NCBI RefSeq assembly: GCF_000472545.1 | Contig: NZ_AWZV01000006.1 | Coordinates: 192,811-256,810 of the forward strand | DNA: 64,000 nt | DNA from: Burkholderia sp. WSM2232 | Lineage (GTDB): Bacteria; Pseudomonadota; Gammaproteobacteria; Burkholderiales; Burkholderiaceae | Direction: 5' to 3' | In this document: one piece after another, positions 41,291 to 51,073 of the stretch | Position numbering within the stretch: position 1 is the first letter of the stretch | Layout: every line of letters starts with the position of its first letter | Notes under the pieces: model-generated | The model's input: the letters and a program-made list of their open reading frames with translations, nothing else | Database searches by the model: none | Told to the model about the DNA's origin: nothing | Translations under genes and position numbers: made by a program

Positions 41291-43231
41291 ATGCTAAGCA
41301 GGTGGTCGATTCGCACATCGCTCACGCTAGTGGGGATCATTCTCGTCGCGCTGACCATGGTGGTCGGCGTGCTTGGGCTGACGGCGCTCGGCAGCGCGAG
41401 CCGTTCGCTCGACCGTATTGCGCGCGGCGATCTGGTGGCGATTCACGCGCTCGACGACGCTTCTGCCTATCTGCTGCGCTCGCGCATCTCGCTCGACCGT
41501 GTCACCGCGCTCACCGCTGCGGGCGAAACAGAAATGGCCAGCAAGGTGCTGGACCGCGCTGTCGAGCTTTATGGCTTCAGCAACAAGAACTGGCAGATTT
41601 ACCTGGACGCGCCGAAGGCGGGCGTCGACCAGGCAAAAATGGACGAGCTTGCCGCACTGCGCGGGACCCTCGTGCGCGACGGCGTGGAGCCTGAATTCGC
41701 GGCGCTGCGCGCGAACGATCTGGCGGCCTATCACGCGATTGCCGACAAGAAGATCAGTCCCATGTTCGTGGCCTACGACAACGTGGCGGCCGTCGTGGTG
41801 AAGAGCCTGCAGCAGCAGGCAGTGGACCAGCAGGCAGACGCGCAGTCGAACATCTCGCTGATGACCACGCTGATCGTCGCCTTTGCCGCACTTGCGCTGC
41901 TGCTCGTGATCGGCCTGCGCTTCGCGCTGCGCGGCCTGATCATTCGGCCGCTGCAGGACGCAACCGAATGCTTCGAGCGGATTGCTGCGGGCGACCTGTC
42001 GGAAACCATCGAGGTGCGCAGCCGCAATGAAATCGGCCGCCTCTTTGCCGGCATCAAGCGGATGCAGGACAGCATGGCGTCGATGGTCACGGCGGTGCGC
42101 AGCAGCACCGAGTCGATCGACACCGGCGCGCGCGAAATCGCAATGGGCAACACGGATCTGTCGCAGCGTACGGAAGAGCAGGCCGCCTCGCTGCAACAGA
42201 CCGCGCAGAGCATGGAACAACTCACGGGCACGGTGCGGCAAAACGCCGAGAACGCGCGCCAGGCGAGCCAGCTTGCCGTGAACGCGTCCGACATCGCGAC
42301 GCGCGGCGGCGACGTGGTGAGCCAGGTCGTGACGACGATGCAGGACATTGCGAGCAGCTCCAGCAAGGTCGTCGACATCATCGGCGTGATCGAAGGCATT
42401 GCGTTCCAGACCAACATTCTCGCGCTGAACGCGGCAGTCGAAGCGGCGCGCGCCGGCGAACAGGGCCGCGGTTTCGCGGTCGTGGCGGGCGAGGTGCGCA
42501 GCCTTGCTCAACGCAGCGCGAGTGCCGCGAAGGAAATCAAGGAATTGATCGGCGACTCAGCCGACAAGGTGCAAAGCGGCTCGGCACTCGTCGGACGCGC
42601 GGGCACCACGATGGACGAGATCGTGCAGGCCGTGCGCCGCGTGACCGACATCATGGGCGAGATCAGCGCCGCTTCGGAAGAGCAGTCGGGCGGCATCGAG
42701 CAGGTCAATCGCGCCGTTGTGCAAATGGACGAAGTGACGCAGCAGAACGCCGCGCTCGTGGAAGAAGCAGCGGCTGCCGCAGCGTCGCTCGAAGACCAGA
42801 CGCGTCAGTTGCAAGCGGTGCTCAGCGGCTGGAAGGTCGCGAGCCATGCGGCGCGTGGTTTCAACGCGCCGGGCACGGCGGCTGTGCAGCAAGTGAAGGC
42901 GCGTGTGGGCGGCGGCATCGGCAAGCCCGCTGCGAAGGTGGCGCCGCGCGCCGCGCAAGCGGCAGCCAGCGCGCCGGCCGCTCACGCTGCTGCGGCTCAT
43001 GCGACCCATGCGGCAGCGCATGCAACGACCAACCCATCGGCTCATGCATCGACTCACCCAGCAGCCCCGAGCAGCGCCGCACCGGCTTCGGGCAACCACG
43101 AAGCAGGCGCCGGGCGCGTCGAACCGGCATTGAAGCCGAAGGCGCCGCGCGCGGCATTCGAACCGGCCGCCCGTCCGGCAGCGGCGAGCGTGAGCTCGGC
43201 GGGCTCGGACGCGGACTGGGAAACCTTTTAA
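41291..43231 (+). CDS. Methyl-accepting chemotaxis protein (Tar/Tsr type)
   Basis: 646 residues. TM1 at about 10-35, a periplasmic four-helix-type sensor (to about 190), TM2 at about 192-216, HAMP, then methylation and signalling helices with the hairpin tip [29 protein letters not shown] sequence (written here in parts: [15 protein letters not shown] and [17 protein letters not shown]). The tail from about 545 is a His/Ala/Pro-rich flexible stretch ending DADWETF, a match to the NWETF pentapeptide that tethers CheR and CheB. The ligand cannot be inferred. Confidence 0.93.
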   Translation: MLSRWSIRTSLTLVGIILVALTMVVGVLGLTALGSASRSLDRIARGDLVAIHALDDASAYLLRSRISLDRVTALTAAGETEMASKVLDRAVELYGFSNKNWQIYLDAPKAGVDQAKMDELAALRGTLVRDGVEPEFAALRANDLAAYHAIADKKISPMFVAYDNVAAVVVKSLQQQAVDQQADAQSNISLMTTLIVAFAALALLLVIGLRFALRGLIIRPLQDATECFERIAAGDLSETIEVRSRNEIGRLFAGIKRMQDSMASMVTAVRSSTESIDTGAREIAMGNTDLSQRTEEQAASLQQTAQSMEQLTGTVRQNAENARQASQLAVNASDIATRGGDVVSQVVTTMQDIASSSSKVVDIIGVIEGIAFQTNILALNAAVEAARAGEQGRGFAVVAGEVRSLAQRSASAAKEIKELIGDSADKVQSGSALVGRAGTTMDEIVQAVRRVTDIMGEISAASEEQSGGIEQVNRAVVQMDEVTQQNAALVEEAAAAAASLEDQTRQLQAVLSGWKVASHAARGFNAPGTAAVQQVKARVGGGIGKPAAKVAPRAAQAAASAPAAHAAAAHATHAAAHATTNPSAHASTHPAAPSSAAPASGNHEAGAGRVEPALKPKAPRAAFEPAARPAAASVSSAGSDADWETF

Positions 43232-43431
43232 ACATGACGATGAAACATGCAGTCATTCGGTATCTCGCGGCTCGTGGCGCGAATCATCGAAGCACGTCCG
43301 GGCGGCGTGTCGCGGGCCGACTGCATGGTGGCGCAACGTGCGGGCGGGCGCGACCCCGTACAAACAATCCCTTGCTCGCCGGCGCTGTCGTCGGGCAGGC
43401 GTGATGGCTCGTATCGCAGGCAGGAACTTCC

Positions 43432-44382
43432 ATGATGGCAACGCGCGCACAGCAACGCACCGACCGGGCGGACCCAATCAGGTCTGGCGAACAGGGACGT
43501 GATTTCGAATTCACCTCCGCGGATTTCACTCGCATTCGCGAACTGATTCACCGCAGCGCCGGCATTTCCCTTTCCGATCACAAGCGCGACATGGCGTATA
43601 GCCGCCTTGCGCGCAGGCTGCGCGCCCGCGGCCTCGATTCGTTCAGGCAGTATCTGGATCTGCTCGAAGCGGAGAACGATCCTGCCGAGTGGGAAGCGTT
43701 CACCAATGCGCTGACCACGAACCTGACCGCATTCTTTCGCGAGGCGCACCACTTTCCGATTCTCGCCGACTTCGTGGCGCGCCGCGCGCAGCCGGTTTCC
43801 GTCTGGTGCTCGGCGGCCTCGACCGGCGAAGAGCCGTATTCGATCGCAATGACGCTGATCGAAGCGCTCGGCGAAAGCGCCGCGCGCCAGGCCACGGTGC
43901 TTGCCACCGACATCGACACGCAGGTGCTCGCCAAGGCCGAAGCGGGCATGTATCAGTTCGATCAGGTCAAGCACCTGTCGCAGGAACGGCTCAAGCGCTT
44001 TTTCCTTAAAGGCACCGGCCCGCACGCGGGCATGGTCAAGGTGCGGCCGCAAGTGCGCGCGATGGTGCGCTTCGAGCAGTTGAACCTGACCGACCGCGAT
44101 TACCAGTTGCGCACGCAGTTCGACGCGATCTTCTGCCGCAACGTAATGATCTATTTCGACAAGCCGACGCAAGCGCAGGTGCTCGGGCGCTTCGAGCCGC
44201 TCATGAAGTCGGGCGGCCTGCTGTTCGCCGGTCACTCGGAGAACTTCACGTACGTCACGCAGGCGTTCAGGCTGCGCGGCCAGACGGTTTACGAACTGAC
44301 ACGCGACGTCGCCGGGGCGCGCGCGCCGGCGCGTGCAGCGGCGAGTGCGAGCAGCACGCCGACGAGCGGGGTGACGGTATGA
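43432..44382 (+). CDS. cheR: Chemotaxis protein methyltransferase CheR
   Basis: 316 residues. N-terminal CheR domain ([28 protein letters not shown] in parts), SAM-binding region [36 protein letters not shown], and [18 protein letters not shown]. It methylates receptor glutamates. The beta-subdomain that binds the receptor pentapeptide is present by length. The final 25 residues are Ala/Ser/Thr-rich. 43232-43431 before it contains no gene that I can see. The stop overlaps cheD. Confidence 0.95.
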   Translation: MMATRAQQRTDRADPIRSGEQGRDFEFTSADFTRIRELIHRSAGISLSDHKRDMAYSRLARRLRARGLDSFRQYLDLLEAENDPAEWEAFTNALTTNLTAFFREAHHFPILADFVARRAQPVSVWCSAASTGEEPYSIAMTLIEALGESAARQATVLATDIDTQVLAKAEAGMYQFDQVKHLSQERLKRFFLKGTGPHAGMVKVRPQVRAMVRFEQLNLTDRDYQLRTQFDAIFCRNVMIYFDKPTQAQVLGRFEPLMKSGGLLFAGHSENFTYVTQAFRLRGQTVYELTRDVAGARAPARAAASASSTPTSGVTV

Positions 44383-45224
44383 GCAGTGCCTTGCCTATTG
44401 CAACCAATCTCTACTACGACAACCACTTCCAGCGCCCCGGCGTGAAGCTGTTGCCCAACGAGTTCTACACCACGCATGACGACATGGTGCTCGTCACCGT
44501 GCTCGGCTCGTGCGTCGCGGCCTGCATTCAGGACCGCACGGCAGGCATTGGCGGCATGAACCACTTCATGCTGCCCGACGACGGGGCCGAAGTCGGCCAG
44601 CCGGCATCCGATTCGATGCGCTACGGCGCCTACGCGATGGAAGTGCTGATCAACGAACTGATCAAGGCCGGCGGCCGGCGCGACCGTTTCGAAGCGAAGG
44701 TGTTTGGCGGCGGCGCGGTGCTCGCGGGCATGACGACCATTAACATTGGCGATCGCAACTCGGAATTCGTGCGCCGTTATCTCGCGCTCGAAAAAATCCG
44801 CATCGTCGCTGAGGATTTGCAGGGCTCGCACCCGCGCAAGGTCGCGTTCATGCCGCGCACGGGTCAGGTGATGGTGAAGAAGCTGCGCTTGCAGCAGGAT
44901 CCGGGCGTCGCCGAGCGCGAACAGGCGCTGGTGCGCCAGAGCGCGGAAGCGCGCGCCGAGCGGCTTGCCGCCGCGAGAAAACGGGTCGAGCTGTTCGCGG
45001 CCCCGGCGGCTGCGCGGCCAAAGGTGGAGCTGTTCGGTTCCTCCACGGGCGCGGCGAAGCCGAAGGTGGAGCTATTCGGGTCGACAGGAGGCGCCGCGAA
45101 CGGTGGCGCGGGCGGCACGGGCGGCAGCGCGACCACGGGCGCTGCGAAGTCGCGCATCGAACTGTTCAACTCCACCGCGCGTCCCATCAATTCAAACAAC
45201 GCCAGAACCGCAGAGGAGGCGTGA
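44379..45224 (+). CDS. cheD: Chemoreceptor glutamine deamidase CheD with repeated tail
   Basis: 281 residues. The catalytic domain (about 1-190) has [28 protein letters not shown] with catalytic Cys about 45-49 and His about 66, plus KVFGGGAVL. The tail (about 195-281) is unlike enteric proteins: it repeats a VELF/IELF motif four times (RVELF, KVELF, KVELF, RIELF at about 203, 216, 230 and 260) separated by Gly/Ala/Ser linkers. CheD deamidates receptor glutamines and in other bacteria interacts with CheC. It overlaps cheR by 4 bases. Confidence 0.93.
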   Translation: MSSALPIATNLYYDNHFQRPGVKLLPNEFYTTHDDMVLVTVLGSCVAACIQDRTAGIGGMNHFMLPDDGAEVGQPASDSMRYGAYAMEVLINELIKAGGRRDRFEAKVFGGGAVLAGMTTINIGDRNSEFVRRYLALEKIRIVAEDLQGSHPRKVAFMPRTGQVMVKKLRLQQDPGVAEREQALVRQSAEARAERLAAARKRVELFAAPAAARPKVELFGSSTGAAKPKVELFGSTGGAANGGAGGTGGSATTGAAKSRIELFNSTARPINSNNARTAEEA

Positions 45225-45229
45225 GCGCT

Positions 45230-46318
45230 GTGCAAAAGATCAAAGTATTGTGTGTCGACGATTCGGCGCTGATCCGCAGCCTGATGACCGAGATCATCAA
45301 TAGCCAGCCGGACATGACCGTCGTCGCGACCGCGCCCGACCCGCTCGTCGCGCGTGAGCTCATCAAGCAGCACAACCCGGACGTGTTGACGCTCGACGTC
45401 GAAATGCCGCGCATGGACGGCCTCGACTTTCTGGAGAAGCTGATGCGCCTGCGGCCGATGCCGGTCGTAATGGTCTCGTCGCTGACCGAGCGCGGCAACG
45501 AAATTACGCTGCGTGCGCTGGAACTGGGCGCAGTGGACTTCGTCACCAAGCCGAAGGTCGGCATTCGCGACGGCATGCTCGATTACTCGGAAAAGCTCGC
45601 TGACAAGATTCGCGCCGCGGCGCGCGCACGCGTGCGCCAGGCGGCGCCTGTACAGCATGCGCCCGCAGCGGGCGCGCATGCGCCGGTCGGCGCGGCGCCG
45701 CTCTTCAACAATCCGCTGCTGAGTACCGAGAAGCTGATCATCGTCGGCGCGTCGACGGGGGGCACCGAAGCGATCCGCGAAGTGCTCGTGCCGCTGCCGC
45801 CGGACGCGCCTGCCGTGCTCATCGCGCAGCACATGCCGCCCGGTTTCACAAAATCTTTTGCGCAACGCCTCAATGGTTTGTGCCGGATTACCGTTAAAGA
45901 AGCTGAGCACGGCGAACGCGTACTGCCGGGACATGCGTATATCGCGCCCGGCCACGCTCACCTGCTGCTTGCCCGCAGCGGCGCGAACTACATCGCGCAT
46001 CTGTCGGACGATCCGCCGGTGAACCGGCATCGTCCTTCGGTTGACGTGCTGTTCCGCTCGGCCGCGCAGCACGCGGGCAAGAACGCGGTCGGAGTGATCC
46101 TGACCGGCATGGGGCGCGACGGCGCCGCAGGTCTGCTGGAAATGAAGAAGGCAGGGGCTTACACCCTTGCGCAGGACGAAGCGAGCTGTATCGTGTTCGG
46201 CATGCCGCGCGAGGCGATTGCGCTGGGCGCGGCCGACGAAATCGCGTCGCTGCCGGACATGAGCCGGCGCGTGATGGCGCGTCTTGCGTCGATGGGCGAT
46301 CGGGTTCAGCGCGTATGA
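45230..46318 (+). CDS. cheB: Chemotaxis response regulator and methylesterase CheB
   Basis: 362 residues: REC domain with phosphoacceptor in [12 protein letters not shown], Ala-rich linker, and the methylesterase domain with the catalytic Ser in [14 protein letters not shown], His in [10 protein letters not shown] and Asp in TGMGRDGA. It removes receptor methyl groups when phosphorylated. GTG 45230 puts the phospho-Asp at position 56, the classical number, and is 10 bases from GGAGG; the GTG at 45221 overlaps the cheD stop but is only one base from that site. Confidence 0.93.
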   Translation: MQKIKVLCVDDSALIRSLMTEIINSQPDMTVVATAPDPLVARELIKQHNPDVLTLDVEMPRMDGLDFLEKLMRLRPMPVVMVSSLTERGNEITLRALELGAVDFVTKPKVGIRDGMLDYSEKLADKIRAAARARVRQAAPVQHAPAAGAHAPVGAAPLFNNPLLSTEKLIIVGASTGGTEAIREVLVPLPPDAPAVLIAQHMPPGFTKSFAQRLNGLCRITVKEAEHGERVLPGHAYIAPGHAHLLLARSGANYIAHLSDDPPVNRHRPSVDVLFRSAAQHAGKNAVGVILTGMGRDGAAGLLEMKKAGAYTLAQDEASCIVFGMPREAIALGAADEIASLPDMSRRVMARLASMGDRVQRV

Positions 46319-46377
46319 TGCGCCGTTCGGATTGAAGCGGTCATACGCCGCACAGTGAATCAAGTAAAGGGAATCAA

Positions 46378-46773
46378 ATGGATAAGGCAATGAAGTTTCT
46401 GGTGGTGGACGACTTTCCGACAATGCGCCGGATCGTTCGCAACCTTCTAAAGGAGCTGGGCTACGGCAACGTCGACGAAGCCGAAGACGGCCAGGCCGGT
46501 CTCTCGCGTCTGCGCGGCGGTACGTACGACTTCGTGATCTCCGACTGGAACATGCCGAACCTCGACGGTCTCGCCATGCTCAAGGAAATCCGCGCCGACG
46601 CAAACCTCAAGCACCTGCCGGTGCTGATGGTGACGGCCGAGTCCAAGAAGGAAAACATCATCGCGGCGGCTCAGGCAGGCGCGAGCGGTTATGTCGTCAA
46701 GCCGTTCACGGCTGCGACGCTGGACGAGAAGCTCAACAAGATTCTCGAGAAGATGGCCAAAACCGGGAGCTGA
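46378..46773 (+). CDS. cheY: Chemotaxis response regulator CheY (canonical)
   Basis: 131 residues very close to enteric Che[24 protein letters not shown], phospho-Asp 56 in [40 protein letters not shown] with Thr and Lys switch residues. It binds FliM to alter rotation. It directly precedes cheZ, which dephosphorylates it, so this is the main motor regulator. Confidence 0.96.
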   Translation: MDKAMKFLVVDDFPTMRRIVRNLLKELGYGNVDEAEDGQAGLSRLRGGTYDFVISDWNMPNLDGLAMLKEIRADANLKHLPVLMVTAESKKENIIAAAQAGASGYVVKPFTAATLDEKLNKILEKMAKTGS

Positions 46774-46774
46774 T

Positions 46775-47485
46775 GTGAACCTGCCGACCGAAGCGCCTAG
46801 CACCGAAGCGGTCAACGAGAGCGGCGACTTCGCGTCAGACCGCATTCTCGCCCGTATTGGACAACTGACACGCACGCTGCGTGACTCGATGCGCGAGCTC
46901 GGGCTCGACAAGCACGTCGAGCGCGCGGCGGAAGCCGTACCCGATGCACGCGACCGTCTGAAGTACATCGCGAACATGACCGAGCAGGCCGCCGAGCGCG
47001 TGCTGTCCTCGATCGACATCGCGAAACCCATTCAGGAGCAGTTGCAGAAAGACGCCGGTGAACTCGACGCGCGTTGGGAGCAATGGTACGCAGCGCCGAT
47101 CGAGCGCGCTGAAGTGCGCGCGCTGATGAACGACACGCGCGAGTTTCTGCGCGGCGTGCCCGAGGCGACCACCGCGACCAATTCGCAGCTCATGGAGATC
47201 ATGCTGGCGCAGGACTTCCAGGATCTGACCGGCCAGGTGATCAAGAAGATCACCGACGTCGTGTATCTGATCGAGCAGCAATTGCTTGGCGTGCTGGTCG
47301 AGAACATCGCGCTCGAACGGCGCGAGCAGTTCGCGGCGCACGCCGCGGCGCTGGTAGCCGAAGCGTCGCCGACCGGCAGCCCCGAGCATCTGCTGAACGG
47401 TCCGCAGATCAATCCGGAAGGCAAGACGGATGTGATGCAGGATCAATCGCAGGTCGACGATCTGCTCGCGAGCCTCGGTTTCTGA
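46775..47485 (+). CDS. cheZ: CheY phosphatase CheZ
   Basis: 236 residues. The long helical hairpin carries the active-site segment MLAQDFQDLTGQVIKKI (catalytic Gln in the QDLTGQ motif). The C-terminal CheY-binding peptide is DQSQVDDLLASLGF. GTG 46775 lies one base after the cheY stop with GGGAG ahead. It is the last gene of the motA-cheZ unit. 47486-47746 contains no recognised gene. Confidence 0.95.
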   Translation: MNLPTEAPSTEAVNESGDFASDRILARIGQLTRTLRDSMRELGLDKHVERAAEAVPDARDRLKYIANMTEQAAERVLSSIDIAKPIQEQLQKDAGELDARWEQWYAAPIERAEVRALMNDTREFLRGVPEATTATNSQLMEIMLAQDFQDLTGQVIKKITDVVYLIEQQLLGVLVENIALERREQFAAHAAALVAEASPTGSPEHLLNGPQINPEGKTDVMQDQSQVDDLLASLGF

Positions 47486-47746
47486 GCGGTCCGCGCCCTT
47501 GCGGCGCGCGGCCGGATCAGTGTGCGTAGCAAGTCGCGCTCCCGGGCCGGAGTGCTGTCTATCGACGCAAATGCAGGCATACTGCAAGGTCAACGAGGGG
47601 CGCGGCAGAAGGTGAACGCTATCACCAGGGCTGGCAAAACGAGGTTTTCGTCGAATTTGCGGCCTGCTCCGTGTCCTATGATTTGCCTACATGCAGCCGG
47701 TCAGCACGCAGTGTGCGCCGCGCGGCAGCCAGGGAGGAATGTCGAT

Positions 47747-48289
47747 ATGTGGAGTCACGTACGCCGCGCCGGTCGGGTCACGGCGCTTGTGTTGCCCTTT
47801 GTTTTACCCGGTTCGTTTTCCACGGTGCAGTCCGCTCACGCGGCACTCGGCGGCGCGCCCATGACGCCGCCCGCAGACGCATCGGTCTCGTCGCGCACCC
47901 TGCATCCTTCCAGCGCCGTGTTGCGTTCTGCATCGGGTGCGGCGTCTTCCGCTTCGGCTTCCACCACGGCCGCGTACACCGTTCGTCAAACCACGCTCGG
48001 CAACGGCACGGTGGTGCGCGAGTATCTCGCGGCCGACGGCAGCGTGTTCGGCATTGCGTGGAACGGCCCGCAAATGCCCGATCTGAATGAAATGCTCGGC
48101 AGTTACTTTCCGCAGTATGTCGCGGGTGTGAAGGCAGCGCGCGCGGCGCGCGGCGGCGCTCGCGGGCCCGTCGCGGTCGACCAGAACAGCCTCGTCGTGC
48201 AGTCCGGCGGTCATATGGGCGCTTTCAGCGGCCGCGCGTGGCTGCCGCCCGCGCTGCCCGCGGGCGTCAGCGGCTCCGACATTCAGTAA
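47747..48289 (+). CDS. DUF2844-family exported protein
   Basis: 180 residues with a signal peptide (about 1-32, ending SAHA). The body has TVRQTTLGNGTVVREYLAADGSVFGIAWNGPQMPDL, the recognisable DUF2844 core, followed by SYFPQYV and an Ala/Arg-rich segment. Function unknown. The next gene, 15 bases away, is a DUF3443 lipoprotein; the two families are commonly adjacent in Burkholderiales. ATG 47747 has GGGAGGA ahead. Confidence 0.8.
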   Translation: MWSHVRRAGRVTALVLPFVLPGSFSTVQSAHAALGGAPMTPPADASVSSRTLHPSSAVLRSASGAASSASASTTAAYTVRQTTLGNGTVVREYLAADGSVFGIAWNGPQMPDLNEMLGSYFPQYVAGVKAARAARGGARGPVAVDQNSLVVQSGGHMGAFSGRAWLPPALPAGVSGSDIQ

Positions 48290-48304
48290 CGGCGAGGACG
48301 AACG

Positions 48305-49648
48305 ATGCACACCATGCAAATTGCAAAGAAACTCAAGGACTGGACGCAGGTTGCGGCAACCGTCGTGCTCGTGTCAGCGCTTGCCGCGTGCGGCGGCGGT
48401 GGCGGGGACAGCGGCGGCTCGACGTCCACGAGCGGTTCCACGGGCGGGTCGACCAGTGGTTCGACCAGCGGCAGCTCCTCGAGCAGCTCGTTGCCGGCGA
48501 GCCCCACGCAACAGCCGATCGCGGCAACCGCCGCGAACACGGTGGCAATCACGGTCGGCCACGGCGTGACCGGCGTCATCAACATTCCCACGATCAGCGT
48601 GACGGTTTGCGTGCCCAACACCACGACCTGTCAGACCATCGACAACATTCAGGTGGACACGGGTTCGTTCGGGCTGCGTATTGTCAATTCGGCGCTCAAT
48701 TCGACCATGCAGGCGGGGCTGGTGCCGAGCACCTCGACAACCGGCGGCCAGCTCGCCGAATGCGCGACTTTCGCCGACGGCTACACGTGGGGCACCGTGC
48801 GTACCGCGACCGTGACGATCGGCGGCGAGACCACGACAGCGGCCGTGCCGTTGCAGATTATCGGCGACAAGGACGCGAGCACCACACCAACGTCCGGCTG
48901 CGGCAGCGGCTCCGCTGAGAACACGGCGAGCGATCTGGGCGCAAACGGCATTATCGGCATCGGGACGGCGCTTTATGACTGCGGTTCGACCTGCGCGAAC
49001 GCGTCGACTGCTGCGACCTACAGCAACTACTTCTCGTGCCCGGGCGGCACCGGCTGCACGCGTGCCACGGTTCCGCTCGCGAGCCAGGTGGCCAACCCGG
49101 TCGCGAAGTTCCCGGTCGACAACAACGGCGTGATCGTACAGATGCCGCCCATCGGCAATAACGGCGCAGCCTCGGCCACCGGCACGCTGGTGTTCGGCAT
49201 CGGCACGCAGTCGAACAATGGGCTGGGGTCCGCGCAGACCTTGACCACCGACGCCTATGGCGACCTCACCAACAGCGTGTTCAACGGCAGCACGACCACG
49301 GCGTTCCTGGATTCGGGCTCGAACGGCTATTTCTTCAACGATAGCTCGCTCACGCTATGCGGCAGCAACTTCTCGGGCTTCTATTGCCCGTCCACGCCGC
49401 AGACCCGCTCCATTACGCTGGTGGGCGCAAACAGCGTCAAGACGACGGCCAATATCGGCATCATGAGTGCGTCTACGCTCTTTAACAGCGGCAACAACTA
49501 CGCGTTCAACGACCTCGCCGGCCAGCTTGGCGGTCTCGCCGCGTTCGACCTCGGCTTGCCGTTCTTCTACGGGCGCCATGTCTATCACGGCTTCGACCTG
49601 CGCCCCAACGGCGGCAGCCAGGCCCCGTTCGTGGCTTACGCCAGCTGA
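48305..49648 (+). CDS. DUF3443-family lipoprotein
   Basis: 447 residues. The lipobox LAAC (Cys 29) is followed by a Gly run and a Ser/Thr/Gly linker to about 63. The folded part has two Asp-Thr/Ser-Gly motifs, VDTGSFGLRIV (Asp 118) and FLDSGSNGYFF (Asp about 336), spaced as in the two lobes of a pepsin-type aspartic protease. I know of no proven activity for DUF3443. It would be anchored to the outer membrane or surface. Cys pairs such as SGCGSG, DCGSTC and FSCPGGTGC suggest disulphides. Terminated by the strong hairpin at 49681. Confidence 0.8.
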   Translation: MHTMQIAKKLKDWTQVAATVVLVSALAACGGGGGDSGGSTSTSGSTGGSTSGSTSGSSSSSSLPASPTQQPIAATAANTVAITVGHGVTGVINIPTISVTVCVPNTTTCQTIDNIQVDTGSFGLRIVNSALNSTMQAGLVPSTSTTGGQLAECATFADGYTWGTVRTATVTIGGETTTAAVPLQIIGDKDASTTPTSGCGSGSAENTASDLGANGIIGIGTALYDCGSTCANASTAATYSNYFSCPGGTGCTRATVPLASQVANPVAKFPVDNNGVIVQMPPIGNNGAASATGTLVFGIGTQSNNGLGSAQTLTTDAYGDLTNSVFNGSTTTAFLDSGSNGYFFNDSSLTLCGSNFSGFYCPSTPQTRSITLVGANSVKTTANIGIMSASTLFNSGNNYAFNDLAGQLGGLAAFDLGLPFFYGRHVYHGFDLRPNGGSQAPFVAYAS

Positions 49649-49680
49649 TCCGCGGCAACGCGCTAACTGAGCGCTAAGCC

Positions 49681-49718
49681 ACAACGCCCGCGCGAAACTG
49701 CGCGGGCGTTGTTTTTTT
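49681..49718 (+). terminator. Strong intrinsic terminator after the DUF3443 gene
   Basis: ACAACGCCCGCGC (49681-49693), loop GAAACT, GCGCGGGCGTTGT (49700-49712) then seven T. A 13-bp perfect stem. Confidence 0.92.
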
Positions 49719-49758
49719 GCGGCGGCGCGCGGCCTTTCGCGCCGCTTGCCGATCCGCC

Positions 49759-49819
49759 GAAAAGCCCCCGTTTCTCCTTCCTTATCCGCCGATCGGCACT
49801 TGCGCCGAGCGGGAATAAT
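49759..49819 (+). promoter_or_regulatory. Putative FlhDC box and -10 of flhB
   Basis: GAAAA (49759-49763), 19 bases, TATCC (49783-49787) inside TTATCCGCCGATCG, then AATAAT at 49814-49819. Same arrangement and same 32-base distance (TTATCC to AATAAT) as before flhF. Confidence 0.6.
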
Positions 49820-49867
49820 CGCTCTCACTGGAAAGAGGCGCTGTGCCTCGCCCACCTGGAGAGCTTT

Positions 49868-51073
49868 GTGGCAGAGGAAAGCGACCTCGAAAAAACCGAA
49901 TCAGCCACCCCCCGGCGCCTGGAGAAGGCGCGCGAGGAGGGGCAGATCGCGCGTTCGCGGGAGCTGTCGACGTTCGCGCTGCTCGCGGCCGGCTTTTTCG
50001 GCGTATGGGCCATGTCGGGCAGCATTGGTCAGCATTTGCAGGACATGCTGCGCACGGCCTTTACGTTCGACCATGCCACCGTTTTCGAAACGCGCCGCAT
50101 GATGACCGGCGCCGGTACGGCGAGCCGCGAAGGCCTCTACGCATTGCTGCCGATTCTCGCGCTGACCGGCGCGGCGGCATTGCTCGCGCCGATGGCGCTG
50201 GGCGGCTGGCAACTGTCGACCAAAGGGCTCGAGCCCAAGTTCGATCGCCTCAATCCGATCGCCGGCCTCGGCAAGGTATTTTCGATCAACGGACCGGTCC
50301 AGCTCGTCATGTCGATCGCGAAAACGCTGGTGGTGGGCATCATCGGCGGCACGGCAATCTGGAATCGTCGCGAGGAAATTCTCGCGCTCGCCACGCAGCC
50401 GCTGCACCTCGCGCTCGCCAACACCGTGCATCTGATCGCCGTGTGCTGCGGGATGACGGTGGCGGGCATGTTCGTGGTCGCCGCGCTGGACGTGCCGTAT
50501 CAGCTCTGGCAATTCCATAAGAAACTGCGCATGAGCAAGGAAGAAGTGAAGCGCGAGCATCGCGAAAGCGAAGGCGATCCGCACGTGAAAGGCCGGATTC
50601 GCCAGCAGCAGCGCGCGATTGCCCGCCGCCGCATGATGACCCAGGTGCCCAAGGCCGACGTGGTGGTCACGAACCCGACGCACTTCGCAGTCGCGTTGCA
50701 GTACACGGACGGCGAAATGCGTGCTCCGAAGGTGGTCGCCAAGGGCGTGAACCTCGTGGCCGTGCGGATTCGCGAGCTTGCCGCCGAGAACAACGTGCCG
50801 CTGCTGGAAGCGCCGCCGCTTGCGCGTGCGCTCTATCACAACGTCGAGATCAACCGCGAGATTCCCGGCCAGTTGTATGGCGCGGTCGCGGAAGTGCTCG
50901 CGTGGGTGTACCAGTTGCGGCGCTTCAAAACCGAAGGTGGCACGGCGCCGGTCGCACCGACCGGGCTCGACGTGCCCGCGGAACTCGACAAGGGCGGTGT
51001 GTCCGATCAGGAAGCCGATCAGGAAGCCGCCGATACGCTTAACCCTGCTAACGATGACGGAGCCTCCGCATGA
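49868..51073 (+). CDS. flhB: Flagellar export switch protein FlhB
   Basis: 401 residues. Four membrane helices in the first half (from RELSTFALLAAGFFGVW to MFVVAALDVPYQLWQF), then the cytoplasmic domain with the autocleavage motif NPTH at 269-272 in VVVTNPTHFAVALQY. FlhB switches export from hook to filament substrates. GTG 49868 has GGAGAG just ahead and gives the residue numbering of E. coli FlhB (cleavage between N269 and P270). Confidence 0.95.
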   Translation: MAEESDLEKTESATPRRLEKAREEGQIARSRELSTFALLAAGFFGVWAMSGSIGQHLQDMLRTAFTFDHATVFETRRMMTGAGTASREGLYALLPILALTGAAALLAPMALGGWQLSTKGLEPKFDRLNPIAGLGKVFSINGPVQLVMSIAKTLVVGIIGGTAIWNRREEILALATQPLHLALANTVHLIAVCCGMTVAGMFVVAALDVPYQLWQFHKKLRMSKEEVKREHRESEGDPHVKGRIRQQQRAIARRRMMTQVPKADVVVTNPTHFAVALQYTDGEMRAPKVVAKGVNLVAVRIRELAAENNVPLLEAPPLARALYHNVEINREIPGQLYGAVAEVLAWVYQLRRFKTEGGTAPVAPTGLDVPAELDKGGVSDQEADQEAADTLNPANDDGASA

